Origin: Neurospora intermedia
Lineage: Eukaryota > Ascomycota > Sordariomycetes > Sordariales > Sordariaceae
Direction: 5' to 3'
Length of the DNA: 64,000 nt
Assembly (NCBI GenBank): GCA_037102815.1
Contig: BTPP01000003.1
Coordinates: 4,278,001 to 4,342,000 of the forward strand
Part shown: positions 47,954 to 62,250 of the stretch, in pieces
Numbering within the stretch: position 1 is the first letter of the stretch
Layout: every line of letters begins with the position of its first letter
Position numbers and translations under genes: made by a program
Notes under the pieces: model-generated
Told to the model about the DNA's origin: nothing
Databases searched by the model: none
What the model saw: only the letters and a program-made list of their open reading frames with translations

Positions 47954-48364
47954 AAGCGCATGCTTGAATGGGAAGTGAGACGGAGAAAGCATTCATAATG
48001 CCCGCCACTGCATACTGTTCCGTGGCTATATCCCTGCTACGGCAATACGAAAAGGAGATATGCCGAGATTCACCTTGGACACAGGACGGACAGCAACAAC
48101 AACAACTGCTTTCAAAAGTTACTAGCCTCGATCCTACTACATCGATACGAGTAGCTCACCCGGGCGCTATTCACTTTGCAAGAACAAATTGCATATGGGG
48201 ACAAGGAATACCCTATCTCCAGACATTATCATGTCGTAAGGCCTTTACCTTCTTACCCTCCTTATTCATAGCCCACATGTATTTTAGAACACAGATACCC
48301 TAACAACGCCTTGCGCCAATCCAAACAGACGAAACCACAAAGAATAAAACCCCGATAGGAGTGC
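47954..48364. other. Convergent 3' flanks, SF3b5 / nse3
   Basis: 411 bp between facing stop codons. It contains a short CAA/CAG run (48091-48107) and otherwise nothing recognisable. Confidence 0.6.
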
Positions 48365-49522
48365 CTAACCCCGTCTTCCTCGTCTAGTACTCGGGCCGGG
48401 CTCCGGCTCGTCGTTTTCTTCCGCGTCTTCCTCTTCCTCATCCTCTTGGATTGTGGCTGGAGCTCGATCCGCCGCTGCTGACCTTGGCGGCTTCCTCTCC
48501 TTCACCTTCAAACTAGCTTGGAGCTTCCTCTCCAGATCCTCGTTTGGTCGGCCGCCGCCATAGACCTCGCGGACCACGGCAGCAATGGCTTCATTGTCCA
48601 CTTCCACCTTGCCACGAGGCCCAACGTGCCAGGTAATTGCATCGTCGTCTCCCGCATTTTTGTTGTCCGCAACCCTCACAAGGTAACCCTGCTTGGTCAT
48701 ACGCTGGAGGACTAGCTCGGTTTTCTCGCTCGGCGCATTTTCGTTGTTGGGGTTGGAACTTGGCATGTTCTCGGCCGCATTGAGACGGGTGAGGTATCGT
48801 CGCAGGCGCGGATCACTTAGCTCGCCACCACTGAGTGTGATGATGGCAATGAGCATTGTGTAGATACCGATATATGCAGCTTCGCCATCTGCCGACTGGA
48901 CTTTGGACGGGGCGATGATGTCGGGAACTCTGAGGTGCTCGGGCAAAACCGAAACGAGCATGTAAGAGTTTGATGTTGGCTCCTTCTGACTCTGGGATTT
49001 CGTGGCTGAGAAACACGAAAGAAGTTAGCAGATCGGCGTCTATTGAGAGAGAAAGACAACTTGACTACAGGCCGTGAACATACCTTTTCTCTTCTGCTCG
49101 ACCGTTAAAAGGTTCCTGTCCTTGGTGGGCAGCTCGACCATCTCCATGCCAAATGTAGCTCGCAGCTGCTTCTGGGCCCCAGCAAACACCTTCTTAAACT
49201 CCCGGCCGTGGATACCAAGGACTCTTTCTTTGATGCCGTCTCTGCGGATCGGTGTTCTGGAGTATTCGCAAGCGAGGGCATATCGCACCAGCTTCTTGAT
49301 GAGCTGGCTTGTCTCGTCTCGCTCGACACCGTGCATGTGGTCCACCTCAGAATTTCCGTCGTCCGCGGGGCTGTCGAGGCGTTGATGGACGTCTTCGTCT
49401 TCATCGGATTCGGCGGCCTATGATTTGAGCTTGTTAGTTCACTCCGAATCCAATATGGTGGTTGGCAATGTTCTGTGCCATATATCCCGTACCTGTCGGC
49501 GCTGGCGCTGTGTTGGTGGCAT
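48365..49522 (-). CDS. nse3: Nse3, MAGE-domain subunit of the Smc5/6 complex
   Basis: Exons 49522-49493, 49417-49084 and 49005-48365 encode 334 aa. Nse3 joins Nse1 and Nse4 on the heads of Smc5/6, which acts in recombination repair and replication-fork stability in the nucleus. The first exon is just MPPTQRQRRQ. An acidic stretch (ESDEDEDVHQ) follows, then the MAGE homology domain: a first winged helix (SQLIKKLVRYALACEYSRTP, RRDGIKERVL) and the second half with YMLVSVLPEHL, YIGIYTMLIAIITLSGGELS, and RMTKQGYLVRV. The C-terminus is acidic and basic low complexity ending RRGRRG. Introns have good branch points (GAACTAACA, TGCTAAC). It shares a 491-bp upstream region with the mitochondrial gene sls1. 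Confidence 0.88.
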
Positions 49523-50013
49523 GATCTCCCGGTCCACCCCACCAATGCTGTGCAATGGGTGCGATGCGAATGCTTCAAGAGATGGAGTGATCGTATGTTG
49601 ACTTGAGACAAGACGTGGTGCGAGGCTCAAATGATGAGTAGCCCAGGTATTTCAGTAGTTAAGTACTATCCCGTGACATGGAGGGGCAAGGAACGAGGTG
49701 AAATCGCAAGGTCCTGTTCAAGTTGTCAGATGTACACTACAGTACGTAGATGGTGTCAGTGAAGTTGCATGCAGTAAGTCGCGTCGGGTCGCGTCTGGTA
49801 TGCAGCACATGCAGGGTCCTTGCCTGCCGGGAGGTTGCGATCAGAGGTTCGCGCCCCACCTAAAATTCATCAGTCGCCCGGCCTCGATGGTTGCCGGCAA
49901 GAGTCCTCCACCCATCCCGATCGCCATTGAGATGTTGTGAAGTGGTTTGAGAAAGTATAGCGTGTTGTATTCTTCTTGTTATACTTGGTTTTTTTCCTCC
50001 CATTTTGTTTCAA
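49523..50013. other. Divergent promoter, nse3 / sls1
   Basis: Only 491 bp separate the two start codons. No TATA box is seen. A GTCGCGTCGGGTCGCGTC direct repeat (two GTCGCGTC copies near 49778-49795) is the only visible structure. Confidence 0.6.
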
Positions 50014-53000
50014 ATGCTCAGTCGAAAGGTTGGCGGCAGCTTTGTTTGCCTGCGATGCCGCTTGCAACTCGCCGGTGCCGCGACCACCTTGACGACCAGA
50101 AGGCCGCTACCATTTGCACCACCAACGGCAACCCGCGCCGCCGCTGTGACTACCACTCCTGCTGCACCCTTTGCCAACAGACGACACTATACCTCAGACC
50201 GAGCCGATGCCGCCGAGATCAGCAGGCAACGCAGCGAGGGAACCGATGCGCCTGACGAACCGAACCGAAAACATGACCTATTCAATCCAGAACCCTTCCA
50301 CGGCACGGCCGATCAGGGTCGTGCGGACCCGGCGGACATAACCAGACAAATCATTCAGGGCTTCGATGCCGTCGACAGCGAGCTCCAGAGCAACCGGAGT
50401 CGGGAAGAAGAGACCGCTTCACCCAGCACCGAAAATGGCACTCAACATGGCGATGGAGCAAAGGGGCCCAATATAATAAGATACTCGCCGGCGGAAAGAA
50501 GAGAAAGGAAACAGGAGACATTGGTCAGGCACAAGGGTCAGAGGATGGCTGTCAAGCAGGAAGACCTGACTGTCGGCATGTTAGGGAAGCCCTCGCAAGT
50601 GGTTGTCCTTCGCAGTCGAGGCAAACTGAGTAAGCGCCAAACACCACATGTTACGCCAGCTCCTGCGCATGCCGCCGTGGTTGATCTTGAGGAGTCTTTG
50701 GAGAAACATGATCTGTATCCCGTGGAGGAGGAAATTCTCGAGAACATACAGGAACTCCGGCCCGAAGAGGCCGTCCTTACCGGAAAGCAGTTCGCGGAGC
50801 TCTTGGAGACGCTTTACACAAGCTTTACCAGTCGGCAACTGGAACAATACCTTATCCATCATGCGGAAGCCCAACAAGTGCTGTCGAAGCCGCTTGCAGA
50901 GGATCCCCCTTGGATCGTCAGGCGCTATCCTTGGATTCCCGCCGTTGAGGGCGCCATGACGCCCTACGACTACAGACACCCTACGTTGCGCGGATACTAC
51001 GGTTCGGACACAAAGCCGAAGCAGAAGCTTGCCCTGCGGATTATGCTTGAGTGCTGGGAGCTGGCTTCCCACGATATCATTGACGGCCAAGGCCACTTGG
51101 TCGTGAGCCTACGTGATACCGAGTTTTCACTTTTGATGCGTACGTAAACTCCTGATCAGCATTCTTGCCAAATCGTCACTAACCCTTACTCAAAATGACA
51201 GTCGGATCGAGGAGATGGCTCGCCGACATTTCGCGAAATTCCCTGATTGCTGGTCAGAAGATCGAACTCATTCCTTCGAGTAACGCGATTTGTATCAACG
51301 CGCCAAAGGCCATGAGTGAACTCGTTCTTTCTGAAGTCAACAGAGTTCTCGAGCATGCAAAGACCATCAGCCTTGACCTTAGTCTCGTTACCAAACAGGC
51401 TAAGAACCCAGCAGTTCTTAAGTCAGTGGGCGATGTTACTCACTCTGTGGTTCGCCTCGACCCAGCGGGTGACAAGGTAAGTTGCCGGTGTACCATCTTC
51501 CTTGCTTCTCGGCCAAGTGCTTACCGTTTTCGACTATTATCAGATTAATGTTACCTGGGTTGACATGCCTGGGCGGAACGAAACCTTGGAGAACATGGCC
51601 GACATTGTCCTACGCTTCCTTCTTGTTGCTTTTGGCCAGAAGCCGCGTACCGAGCATATTACCCTGACCCTTCCCCCTTCCGCGACAGAAAGCGGCCGCT
51701 ACCTTATCGAGCCCAACTGTCAACCGAAGCTCCCCTGGCAGGAACGGATCAAGCTGTGGGCGAGGTGGATCGCGGCGGTGCCCAAGGCAGGATCTTCCTC
51801 TACAGGCGTAAAGATACCCGCCGATATTCTTCCACACCCACTCAACCTGGCTAAGGAAGCACCTCGCCATCGGCAGCTCGAGGCTTCATTCCCCGAGTTG
51901 CACACGGACCAGAGCGCGAAGGGGTGGTCGGAAGTACCGGAGACAGATACCCGTGCCATTTTCGGCCATGTCCTCCATGCTGCGTCTCGATCGCCGGATC
52001 CGGCGCAAGCCCAGCGTAGCCGTATTGCCGGGTCGGCTTCCACCTCTGGCTTCCCAAGCCGTCTCGATACTTCTCTCAGCCGAACCTTCATGCCTGTGCT
52101 CCCTCCGATTTCTGAACTAAAGTTCGCCAACAACCTCAAGACTCAGGGACTTTACCACTCTGATATCGTCATGCGCTTCGTACCCGCCCCGGAGCAGCCT
52201 GGTCCCATCAAGGCCTCGTCTGCTCCCGAGCTGGAGCTGGTTCTTGAAGCTGACCATCGCGAGATCAAGGGTTTCAGCTCTCTTCGCGCCATCACTGAGT
52301 CTTTCACAGGAGACGTCATCTGTCCCAGTTCGCCAATCGATGTTCGACTCAAGCAGCGCCGCCATTATACCATGGACGTCAGAAGCATAGGCGAGTGCGG
52401 ACCTATAGTTGAATTCGTGAAGAAATCGGACTTGCGTCCTTGGGATGGAAAGCTCAAGACCCCATCTTCGATCGAAGCATTGCCACTACCTAAGCGCCTC
52501 TTGTCCGGGCTATCTACCAAAAGTATTGAGGAAGAAGATGTTCCCGTTAAGTATCTCTTCGCGGGTATGGAGATCCATAGGCGCGTGGCAGCTGATTATA
52601 AGGGTTTCACTGCCACGTACCGATCCATTGAGGCTGGTCAGCGCGGTGGCAAGTACGCCGAGCTCTCCGTGGATGCAGTTCGTGCCGAGGTGACCCGAGC
52701 ACTTGGTCCCAATAATCTTCAGGAGCTTAGGAAGGGTCCTCTTCCTCCCAACCTTGGCGAAGCCGCCAAACTTGATCCCACTGCTGTGCCTGGCGGAAGT
52801 GCTACCATTACTCCCCTCAACGGGCATATGTCGCAAGGCCACCTTAAGCCCGTCACCCCTGAAGAAAGGGGAATTAACTGGAAGTCTGGCATCACGCTTG
52901 ACGAGGCAGAATTTCGTGAGCTCCTTGAGTCGGACAAAGAGCCTGGTTCGGGGATGAAGAAGGCCAGCCGATCCGCCGCCGCACAGGAAGCAGCGGATGA

Positions 53001-53268
53001 GCTCAATAACCTTGATCTCGAGGATATGGAGGACCGCGACCCTGGTGCTCCAGGAAAGCGAGAGTTCAAGAGTGCTCTCGAAGAGGAGATCAAGAAGGAT
53101 GAGTGGCTAGATGAGCTACCTCCTCTCCAAAGGAAGGATGGAGAGGAGTCGGTCGTTGATGACTCTGATCCATGGGATGCTAACGACCCCAAGCATCTCA
53201 AGGCGTTCCTGGATGTTGTTGAGGATATTGTTAGCGGCAGAGCACCACCTGCTTGGCAAGGGAGGTAA
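50014..53268 (+). CDS. sls1: Sls1-type mitochondrial inner-membrane protein
   Basis: Exons 50014-51139, 51202-51476 and 51544-53268 encode 1041 aa. In yeast Sls1 sits at the matrix side of the inner membrane and couples mitochondrial transcription and mRNA delivery to translation. The start at 50014 gives a presequence rich in Arg, Ala and Thr without acids over about 60 residues (MLSRKVGGSFVCLRCRLQ...ANRRHYTSD). The body matches the SLS family in order: LTGKQFAELLETLYTSFTSR, the WIVRRYPWIP block, a KH-like middle region after the first intron (RRWLADISRNSLIAGQKIEL), then the long C-terminal part with LELVLEADHREIKGFSSLRA and RRHYTMDVRSIGE. The end is acidic and low in complexity. Family assignment is from recognition of these blocks, not from a search. 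Confidence 0.8.
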
Positions 53269-55272
53269 TCTTGGTTGTGTGGAGTGATGAGTTGTGTCGA
53301 AACTCACACACATATGTATACATATATATATACGGGGTTGGAAAAACTAAACGGCAAAAGGGAAAAGGGCCTTGGGATTTGTGTGGAACGGAGCGATTTT
53401 CAATCTGTTCTGGCATGGTTTTATCAAAGATTGGTACAACAGGGAATCCAATAGCTGTATGAGTTGTGTAAGATGTTCGAGTTCAGATACGGAACGGTTA
53501 GACGGGTGGAGGAAATATTTTCTGGGATAAGATATGATGTCAAGATAAATACAATGCACATAACAGCAACACTTGTGTTGATCAACCATTCTAAGATATG
53601 CGTACTCACCACGTAGTATATCCACATTGTTTGTCGAAAAACGCAATGAATTCCATGGCTTAAAACCATCATGTCAGGAGACACATAGCGTCCCAAGCAA
53701 CGCCAAATATTCTTTTTTTTTGTTTTTTTTTTTTTGGCAGAATCTCAAGCTTGTACGTACCTCCGATTCCCATTACAAGTCATTAAACTCTATTTCCTCT
53801 ACAGTAAATATACACAGTTGCCTATATCTTTCACATTCTTTAGCTAACTAGAATCAAAAGCAAATCGACAGAGATCGTGACCATCAAGCATCTCGAGGCT
53901 CATTTTCGTCATCATCATAGTTGAGTAGAACGTCGAAGGCGCTTAGAAGACTAAGAAATTAATCACTAGTCATGTCACATGATAGTGAAAATCGGAAACC
54001 GCATCTGATCAAGTTCTATGATTGCACTGCGATTTCCACATGTCTTCCCGATCTACATCTTCAATCCACCTACCTGTTCATGCCAACAAAAGAAGAGGTG
54101 ATAATGGGGGGGAAACATAACCCGCAAATATAATGAGTCGTAGCTACATCATCCAGAGACAGAGAGTTCCATCTTTTCATTGGCACGCTCTCCCATCTCC
54201 CTTCGCCTAGATATATACCCCTTTCCTAGCTGGTGAGATAGTGGTACCCTGTCCACCGGGAGTTGCAACACGCCCAGTCTGGGCCTTGGGAGAAATAATA
54301 ACTGAAGGAAGAGAAGAAATGATATCCGATGACGTTGCACATATAGTTTGCTAGGCTTCTCTTTATGCTACATGTATTTTTTTTCCTTGGTTGATCGAGT
54401 AATGACTGCCGTGCCCAATGAACAACTGAGGCACGGAATGGTGGTACAGCTCAACAAACAAGGTAACAACATCGAAATGAGGGTTCAATCAGCATATGAA
54501 GACTCGGTGAAGAGAGTTATTGAGTAAAATAAGATATCGGAAGCCAGGAAATGATCTGCAGAGCGTTTCACAGTTGACAACATGGATTGGAAGAGCAAGT
54601 TGCTACCATTGATTGTTCGTTGGAATTACTGGAAAATGAACAATACGAAGGTCGACTCCCACTAAGGAGAGTACACAACGTCCCGATATGCCTGACAAAT
54701 CCAAGAGTGAAAAGGTGACAGTGGAAAGGAGATAGGAGATGGGTCAGCGAGCGTCAGTAGATGTACTTGACAAACCATGGTTCGACAAGCTGTTTACAGT
54801 TATACAGAAGACTTCGGATGTTCAGTGAATCACTGGGAGATAGGCGATACGAACGAAATCGACGATGAGCGCGCAAGGAATCCAAATATATGACGAACAC
54901 GGAGGTATGAATGTGCAGAAAGATCATTGATGTGGGTGTGCAAGCAACCAACAAACTGTTAACAAATGCATAGCCAGTAGACGAAGAAGGCCGAAACAGA
55001 AGGCGAAGGTAGGAGGCCTCAAATAGGTGGAGAACAAGAACACAAGAACACGACACAGCAAGAAAGCACAGAAGGGGGCGTTTGTGTTGCTTGTTCATGG
55101 GGAATCATCATTTTGTAGTCATTATCTAGCCTCTATCTTGTCCTCAGCACAGGAGGTTTTGTATCCGTCGTAAATCCCAGACCAACCCTCTCATCATTGT
55201 GCCCAAAACAACCGAGTGCTCATGCAACGCAAGGAGATTCGTAAGTTTTTTGCTTGGTCAAGAAGAAGTAAT
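53269..55272. other. Convergent 3' flanks, sls1 / tef-1
   Basis: 2.0 kb between converging genes. It has a CA/TA repeat right after the sls1 stop (about 53305-53332), and two T-runs (T9 and T13, split by one G) at 53712-53734. No coding sequence is recognisable. Confidence 0.6.
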
Positions 55273-57042
<1,770 letters not shown>

Positions 57043-60000
57043 TTTGACGGTTGATGTGCTGACTGGCGACTTTGCGCTAGAAATGTGAAAGTGGCAGGAG
57101 ATTGCTTGAATCAGGTATGCCGACGAAGAGAGGAAGAGGAAGAAAAGCTTGAAATAGTTTGGAGGAGGGTTGAGATTTTAAGTCCAGTGGGGAGGGCAAA
57201 AATGGACTTGGTGGGGCCGGGTCTGCCTGCAGGCGCCCGGGCACAAAAAAAATGGAATGAAAAAGTGGAGCTAGCCCTCAAAAATCGTCAAAACTTTGAC
57301 CTCCCTTGTTCATGCCGCGCCTTGCCGTCCCATGCGTGACCCTTCACGTACCGGCTTATTGTTTGCTGGGTACCGTTCACAGCCCCTCAACGCTATTCAA
57401 TCGCATTCACTACTACACTACCCTAGCCAAAGTGGATTTTTCTTGAAAATGTACCGTCTGATTTCTATTCATCAGAGTGATTTCGTTGCCTTCATCGCAC
57501 CCATCACCGAAATCTCGTCTGATCAGAAATTGCACACAAAAACGGTGATCGGGTTCAGTTTGCAAAAATCAGCCAGTCTGATAACAACCTAACTGTTGGT
57601 GTGCTGCAATTGGTCATCCTATACACGTACATAGTGAGCTTTTCCCCTTCCAACTGGGTGCCTGCCTGCCTTGCCCCTCTATTTCACTGCCCCTCCATTC
57701 GGCTGAGAATTTGCTGAGTTGTGAAGCACCAGTTTGCCCCTCCAATAGAGTCTCGATGCCGATCCCTGGCTTTTGCCTCACCCTTCACCCCTCGCTACAT
57801 ACGCATTTGCGGTGAGTGCTGCCGGAAACGATATGGACAAGCGACTGTTGATGAAATTTTTTTTTTCCTACGCTACCCACAAGCTTCACTTTAGACTAGT
57901 GTAGTTCAGTGGTCACGGTGGATATGTACATTATTATTGATATGAGGGTACTCCATGGGATCGCCTGCGTCGTAGCCGTGAAGGGCTCATGCAGTTTGGG
58001 CTTTGGCGCATCTAGCTTCCAGCCCAACCACAGGCAAAACGACAATGGATCTAACGAGTTTCTCTAGCGGCCGGCGTGACTCAAAATTTTTTGATTCGCT
58101 GGTGAGGCACACCCCGCAGCGTTGCCGCACAAGGGCAGAACTGCTTTCCAACCTTGTTGACCGCGAACGTTCCCATGTATCTACGTACGTCGACGTTGAG
58201 ATATTGTGAAAGCGTGGCCATGGATGTCACCCTGTCCGGCCTTTTCTTGAATCTCATTCGGGTCTTGAATCATGCTTCTCTCACTTCGCATTTCACAGCC
58301 CGCTGCCCCCGTCTCCAGGGCTCTCCCTCGCGATGCGTTGGTTCCGGGCCGGGCCTGGACGCCTGCCCTTCCCGGGAACAAATGGCTTTTTCGGTCGGTG
58401 CTGCACGCTGTCCATGCCTTGCTGTCGGCTGCGTTGGTAGTCAGATGCGATGCCACTCAACCTACCATGTCTGGATTGTTTGACATTGAGCTAAATAGGC
58501 CAATGGTGGCGTAGAAGCCCCCATTCATCCCGGTCTGATGTGAGACGCCCGTCGTGGTTGCCCGAGTCATATCTCGAGCTTCACCGAGACCAACGAGAAC
58601 ACGGATGCAAACGCCAATGAAACCTACTGATTTGTGAGAATCGTGATCTTGGTTGTTCCGGGGTTAGGGCTATCTGAAAAATTTATTCCTTGTTGCTCTC
58701 CGGCACATCTGTCCCTGTCTGCGGAGTTTTAATAGCACCATCAAGTGGGGTTTGGCAAAATGTCGAAGTGGACAACACCAAGCTTTTTCTTTCAACCCGC
58801 AAATCGTACCAGGTCCTGTCCTTTGTTGGCCATGAGGGTTCTTCCTCCTCCGCCTCCACCGAACGGGCGAACCTCTGATTTCTTTTTCTTTTTTTTCTCT
58901 TTTTTTATTGCTGTCCCCGCCCTGCCTACTGCCGACAACCGGCACATTTTTTTTACTTTTCCATGTGTACTGCGTAATCGATACACCCGCAAAAAGCCCG
59001 TTGGAAACCCTTCAACAACTGTAACGGTTCAGGTTTCGTCCTTCCTCCCGCCTCTTTCCCCCCATTCATCTGATTGGATGACTTGTCGGTGGGTTACGTC
59101 GAGACCCCAGTAACCTGATGGTTTGCCGCCCAAGGCCTTGGACCCCTGTTTGTGGCCTCTGGTGGCACGGCAACCACAGATGAGGTGCCCGTTAAGGTTC
59201 ACCTCGACTTCACCACGAAAACATCACCACAGTCAGTGAGACGTCGTGATTGGCGTCAGACGGGGCGATATGTAGTCAGCTACGAGGTCAAAGCATCCAG
59301 ATACTATACTGTAATGTAGTGCAAGTCAATCCAGAAAGAAAATATAGTCATCAGTGCCTGATCTTTGCAGTCAAAGCATTACTTGAAGCCATCGATGAGG
59401 AATCAACGAAGAAGAAAAAAGTCAAGTTTCCTAATTCGTCCTCACTCATGGGGACTCCTCGCCGAGCATTCCCTTGCCTTTGGTTTCAGATGAGCTGTTG
59501 GCCCAGATCCTGGGTGGCAAATTACAAACAGTCGTAGGTAGTCATCTTGGGATGAACTATGTGTGGGTGTGTTCCAGAGGGTTCTCGATCACACGAGGCA
59601 TCGTGTCGTCAAGAAACTTGGGATTTGCCAGTTGCAACTGAAGCTGTGAAGTTTTGAGTCGAGGACTCGAACAACGACGAGTATTTTCAACACATTCGCA
59701 TATCAACTTATATTGTGGCCACGTATGCTGTGTGAACTACTATGTAATAGTTGGATTACTTTAGTTTGAAATGTAATCCTTCTAGGAATTCTCATTTTCA
59801 CGTGCCAGATATCTATAGCTATCGTTTATTCGTACCACGAGTGAATTTGTTGAGCAAAAGCATGAGTCTATCGATGTTCGAAAAATGGATCGTAGTGTGA
59901 AGACCGGACGCTACAAGCATTCAAGCTGTCAAACAGTCTTCATTCTAAAATAGTTACATCTTACGAAAAGTAACATGGTTCATTCTTTTCCAGATTCTAC

Positions 60001-60759
60001 TAAGGTCTATCTATATATCAGATGTCCAATACATCTCGTAGAAACCTTGCAAATTCTAACAAGATGGCTTGTTCTGCCTCAACCAGTCACATCCTATCGA
60101 ACCATTATGTGACGTATTTGCTCGAGGTTTTGATTATCATAAGCCTGTACGAGCTTGAAGCACAAAAGTCCCTTAGTTTTGGAAAGGTGAACGAGTCTGG
60201 TTAGTCCCTCTGGCAGAGAACCAACAATCTCCGGTTGGTCAAGTCGCGTGAACCTTGATAGACGAAAGTCGTCGCACAGGCACGAACTGGTCTGGAGACA
60301 CCCACGTTCCAGAAAATGCGTCCACTGCAGCCTGCCCACTCCTGCGGTAACCATACGTCATACCCACTTGGGGTGCGTTTCCGTGATCCGATCGAGATTT
60401 GATCGACATGTTCTAGGAAGTTGCTTGCGGTATAGGCACTGCCATGAGATTATGTAGACTGGCTGACAAAAAGCTGGCAAAAAGATGGACGATTTCATAC
60501 TTTGATACTCGTTCTATCCTATCGCCTAACTAATTCATAATTATCATCATGCCGTCCTCGGTGTCCAACCATTTTATCTTTTCTTTTCTCGACTATGTAC
60601 TTGGAGGTATCGCGTCGTATACCAAGAAACCATATCCATCCCAGACTCCCATCGGCATACCATGTACGTGGCCGTTATGATAGACTAATGGCCCCTCTAA
60701 GGACTGCTGTCCCATCCCAATGTATGTTATTACTCCCCGTCTGACTCACATTAGCTCCT
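57043..60759. other. Spacer holding the tef-1 promoter and ser2 3' flank
   Basis: 3.7 kb. The proximal part next to tef-1 is promoter-like. From about 57300 to 59500 it is mixed, with several T-runs (57858-57868, 58884-58906). From 59500 to 60750 it is AT-rich. ORFs up to 122 codons on either strand are unrecognised. No RNA gene was found. Confidence 0.6.
57122..57148 (-). promoter_or_regulatory. CT-rich block of the tef-1 promoter
   Basis: On the tef-1 strand this is an almost pure pyrimidine stretch (tttcttcctcttcctctctt) 80-107 bp upstream of the ATG. Such blocks precede transcription starts of highly expressed genes in filamentous fungi. No TATA box is obvious near it. Confidence 0.55.
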
Positions 60760-62250
60760 TCACTGGATGAGCTGCGAAATCTCCTCGTCGTTGAACCCAA
60801 ACAGGTAAAGCAAATCAAGCAAGCTATCGCCATTCAGCCTCGCGCTCGCCTCCATCTGCACCCTCGGCTTTGCGTTCCACGCGACACCCAGACCGGCCGC
60901 ATCCATCATGAGCAGATCGTTCGCTCCGTCTCCTACCGCCACCACCTGATCCAACGGAATGCCCTCCTTACCCGCAATCTCGATCAGCAGCTCGCGCTTG
61001 CGCTCCGCGCCGACGATGCGACCCTTTACCTCACCAGTCAGACGACCAGTCGCGTCGTCAATAACCACCTCGTTCGCATGCGCATAGTCGAGGCCGAGCT
61101 CGCCAGCCAACCAGCTCGTCAGAGGTAGGAAGCCGCCAGAGAGAACGGCGGTCTTGACACCAAGGCGCTTAAGGGCGCGCAATAGGGGCCGCACGCCGTT
61201 GGTAACCTCTAGAACGGGACGAAGATCGTTGAAGAGGGTGCCAGGGAGGCCAGTGAGCAACTTCACGCGCTCGCGGAAGGCGGAATCAAATTCGAGCTCG
61301 CCCAACATGGCGCGGTGGGTGATGTCGGCAACGCGGGCGGCAAGGTCGGGCGGGTCCTTGATAGTCGCAGCGAGGAGATCGATAACCTCCTGTGTGATAA
61401 GAGTGCTGTCCATATCGAAGACGACTAGGCGAGGATACCTGCGGAAAAGAGTGTCGGCACGCAGAGCGACATCGACGTTCCACTCGCGCTCGAACCGGTA
61501 AATAAGCTCGTGCTTGCGCAGATCCGCAAGAGGGAGATAGTCAAGCGAAGGGCCGGGAGAGAGAGTCAACTCGACCACGAGTGGGTGGTGGTCGGGGGTC
61601 TGATCGAGCTTTAGGCAGCGGTGGGCCGAGTTCAAGTCAGAAGCGCCGGGAGGTAGCGGGAAGCTAGACATGAGGTGGAGGAAAGAGGTGATGCACATGG
61701 GCGAGACGTAGGAGCCGTAGAGGTGGTCGAGAGGTTCTGGTTCGGCAGTGGGCGGCTCGAGGGGGAATGTGTCGAGGCTACTGGTCGGGGCCATGTTACT
61801 GGGTATCTCAGAATCGGCGGTGCGACCCTTGGGTGACTGGCTCCCGGCCGGAGAGGACGCCTGCTGGGGCGAAGGAATGGCATTGGAGATGCGCGGCGCC
61901 GTGGACTTGTAGTAGAGAGTCGCAACGAGTTTGTCGCTTCTGGTGCCGGGAGCCGGGGTACAGTTGGGATGGGAGAGTTCGTGGCTCAGCCCACTCTCGA
62001 CAATGGTCGGCGGGTGCTCAGGAGAAGGAATGCCCTTGAAGCGGGCGACGCCCTTAGGAGGGATAATGGGTGATGGCAAGGTCGCGATCGATGTCGCGTT
62101 CATGTCCTCGACAACCGTGTCGATGCCATAGTGCCCCTCAGGCTTATTCGGGGCACGGTACTGCTGGTGCTCCTGGAGGTAGGAGCTGCTTCTCATGCTG
62201 GAGGACAGCGACGGCCGTTGAACTCGGGCGGTATTGCTTTTGTCGGACAT
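60760..62250 (-). CDS. ser2: Phosphoserine phosphatase
   Basis: One exon, 496 aa. The enzyme removes phosphate from phosphoserine, the last step of serine synthesis from 3-phosphoglycerate. HAD motifs are complete: DMDST (279-283) with nucleophile D279 and acid D281; SGGFLP with S371; a lysine in RIVGAERKRELL; and GDGANDLLMMD with D441 and D445. Between them lies the SerB cap (MLGELEFDSAFRERVKLL). The region at about 175-260 corresponds to the N-terminal regulatory, ACT-like part of longer SerB proteins. The first 170 residues are Ser/Pro-rich and disordered, making the protein longer than the roughly 300-aa yeast Ser2. The ATG at 62250 is the first in frame after stops; an internal start near M153 cannot be excluded. 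Confidence 0.95.
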   Translation of the reverse strand: MSDKSNTARVQRPSLSSSMRSSSYLQEHQQYRAPNKPEGHYGIDTVVEDMNATSIATLPSPIIPPKGVARFKGIPSPEHPPTIVESGLSHELSHPNCTPAPGTRSDKLVATLYYKSTAPRISNAIPSPQQASSPAGSQSPKGRTADSEIPSNMAPTSSLDTFPLEPPTAEPEPLDHLYGSYVSPMCITSFLHLMSSFPLPPGASDLNSAHRCLKLDQTPDHHPLVVELTLSPGPSLDYLPLADLRKHELIYRFEREWNVDVALRADTLFRRYPRLVVFDMDSTLITQEVIDLLAATIKDPPDLAARVADITHRAMLGELEFDSAFRERVKLLTGLPGTLFNDLRPVLEVTNGVRPLLRALKRLGVKTAVLSGGFLPLTSWLAGELGLDYAHANEVVIDDATGRLTGEVKGRIVGAERKRELLIEIAGKEGIPLDQVVAVGDGANDLLMMDAAGLGVAWNAKPRVQMEASARLNGDSLLDLLYLFGFNDEEISQLIQ

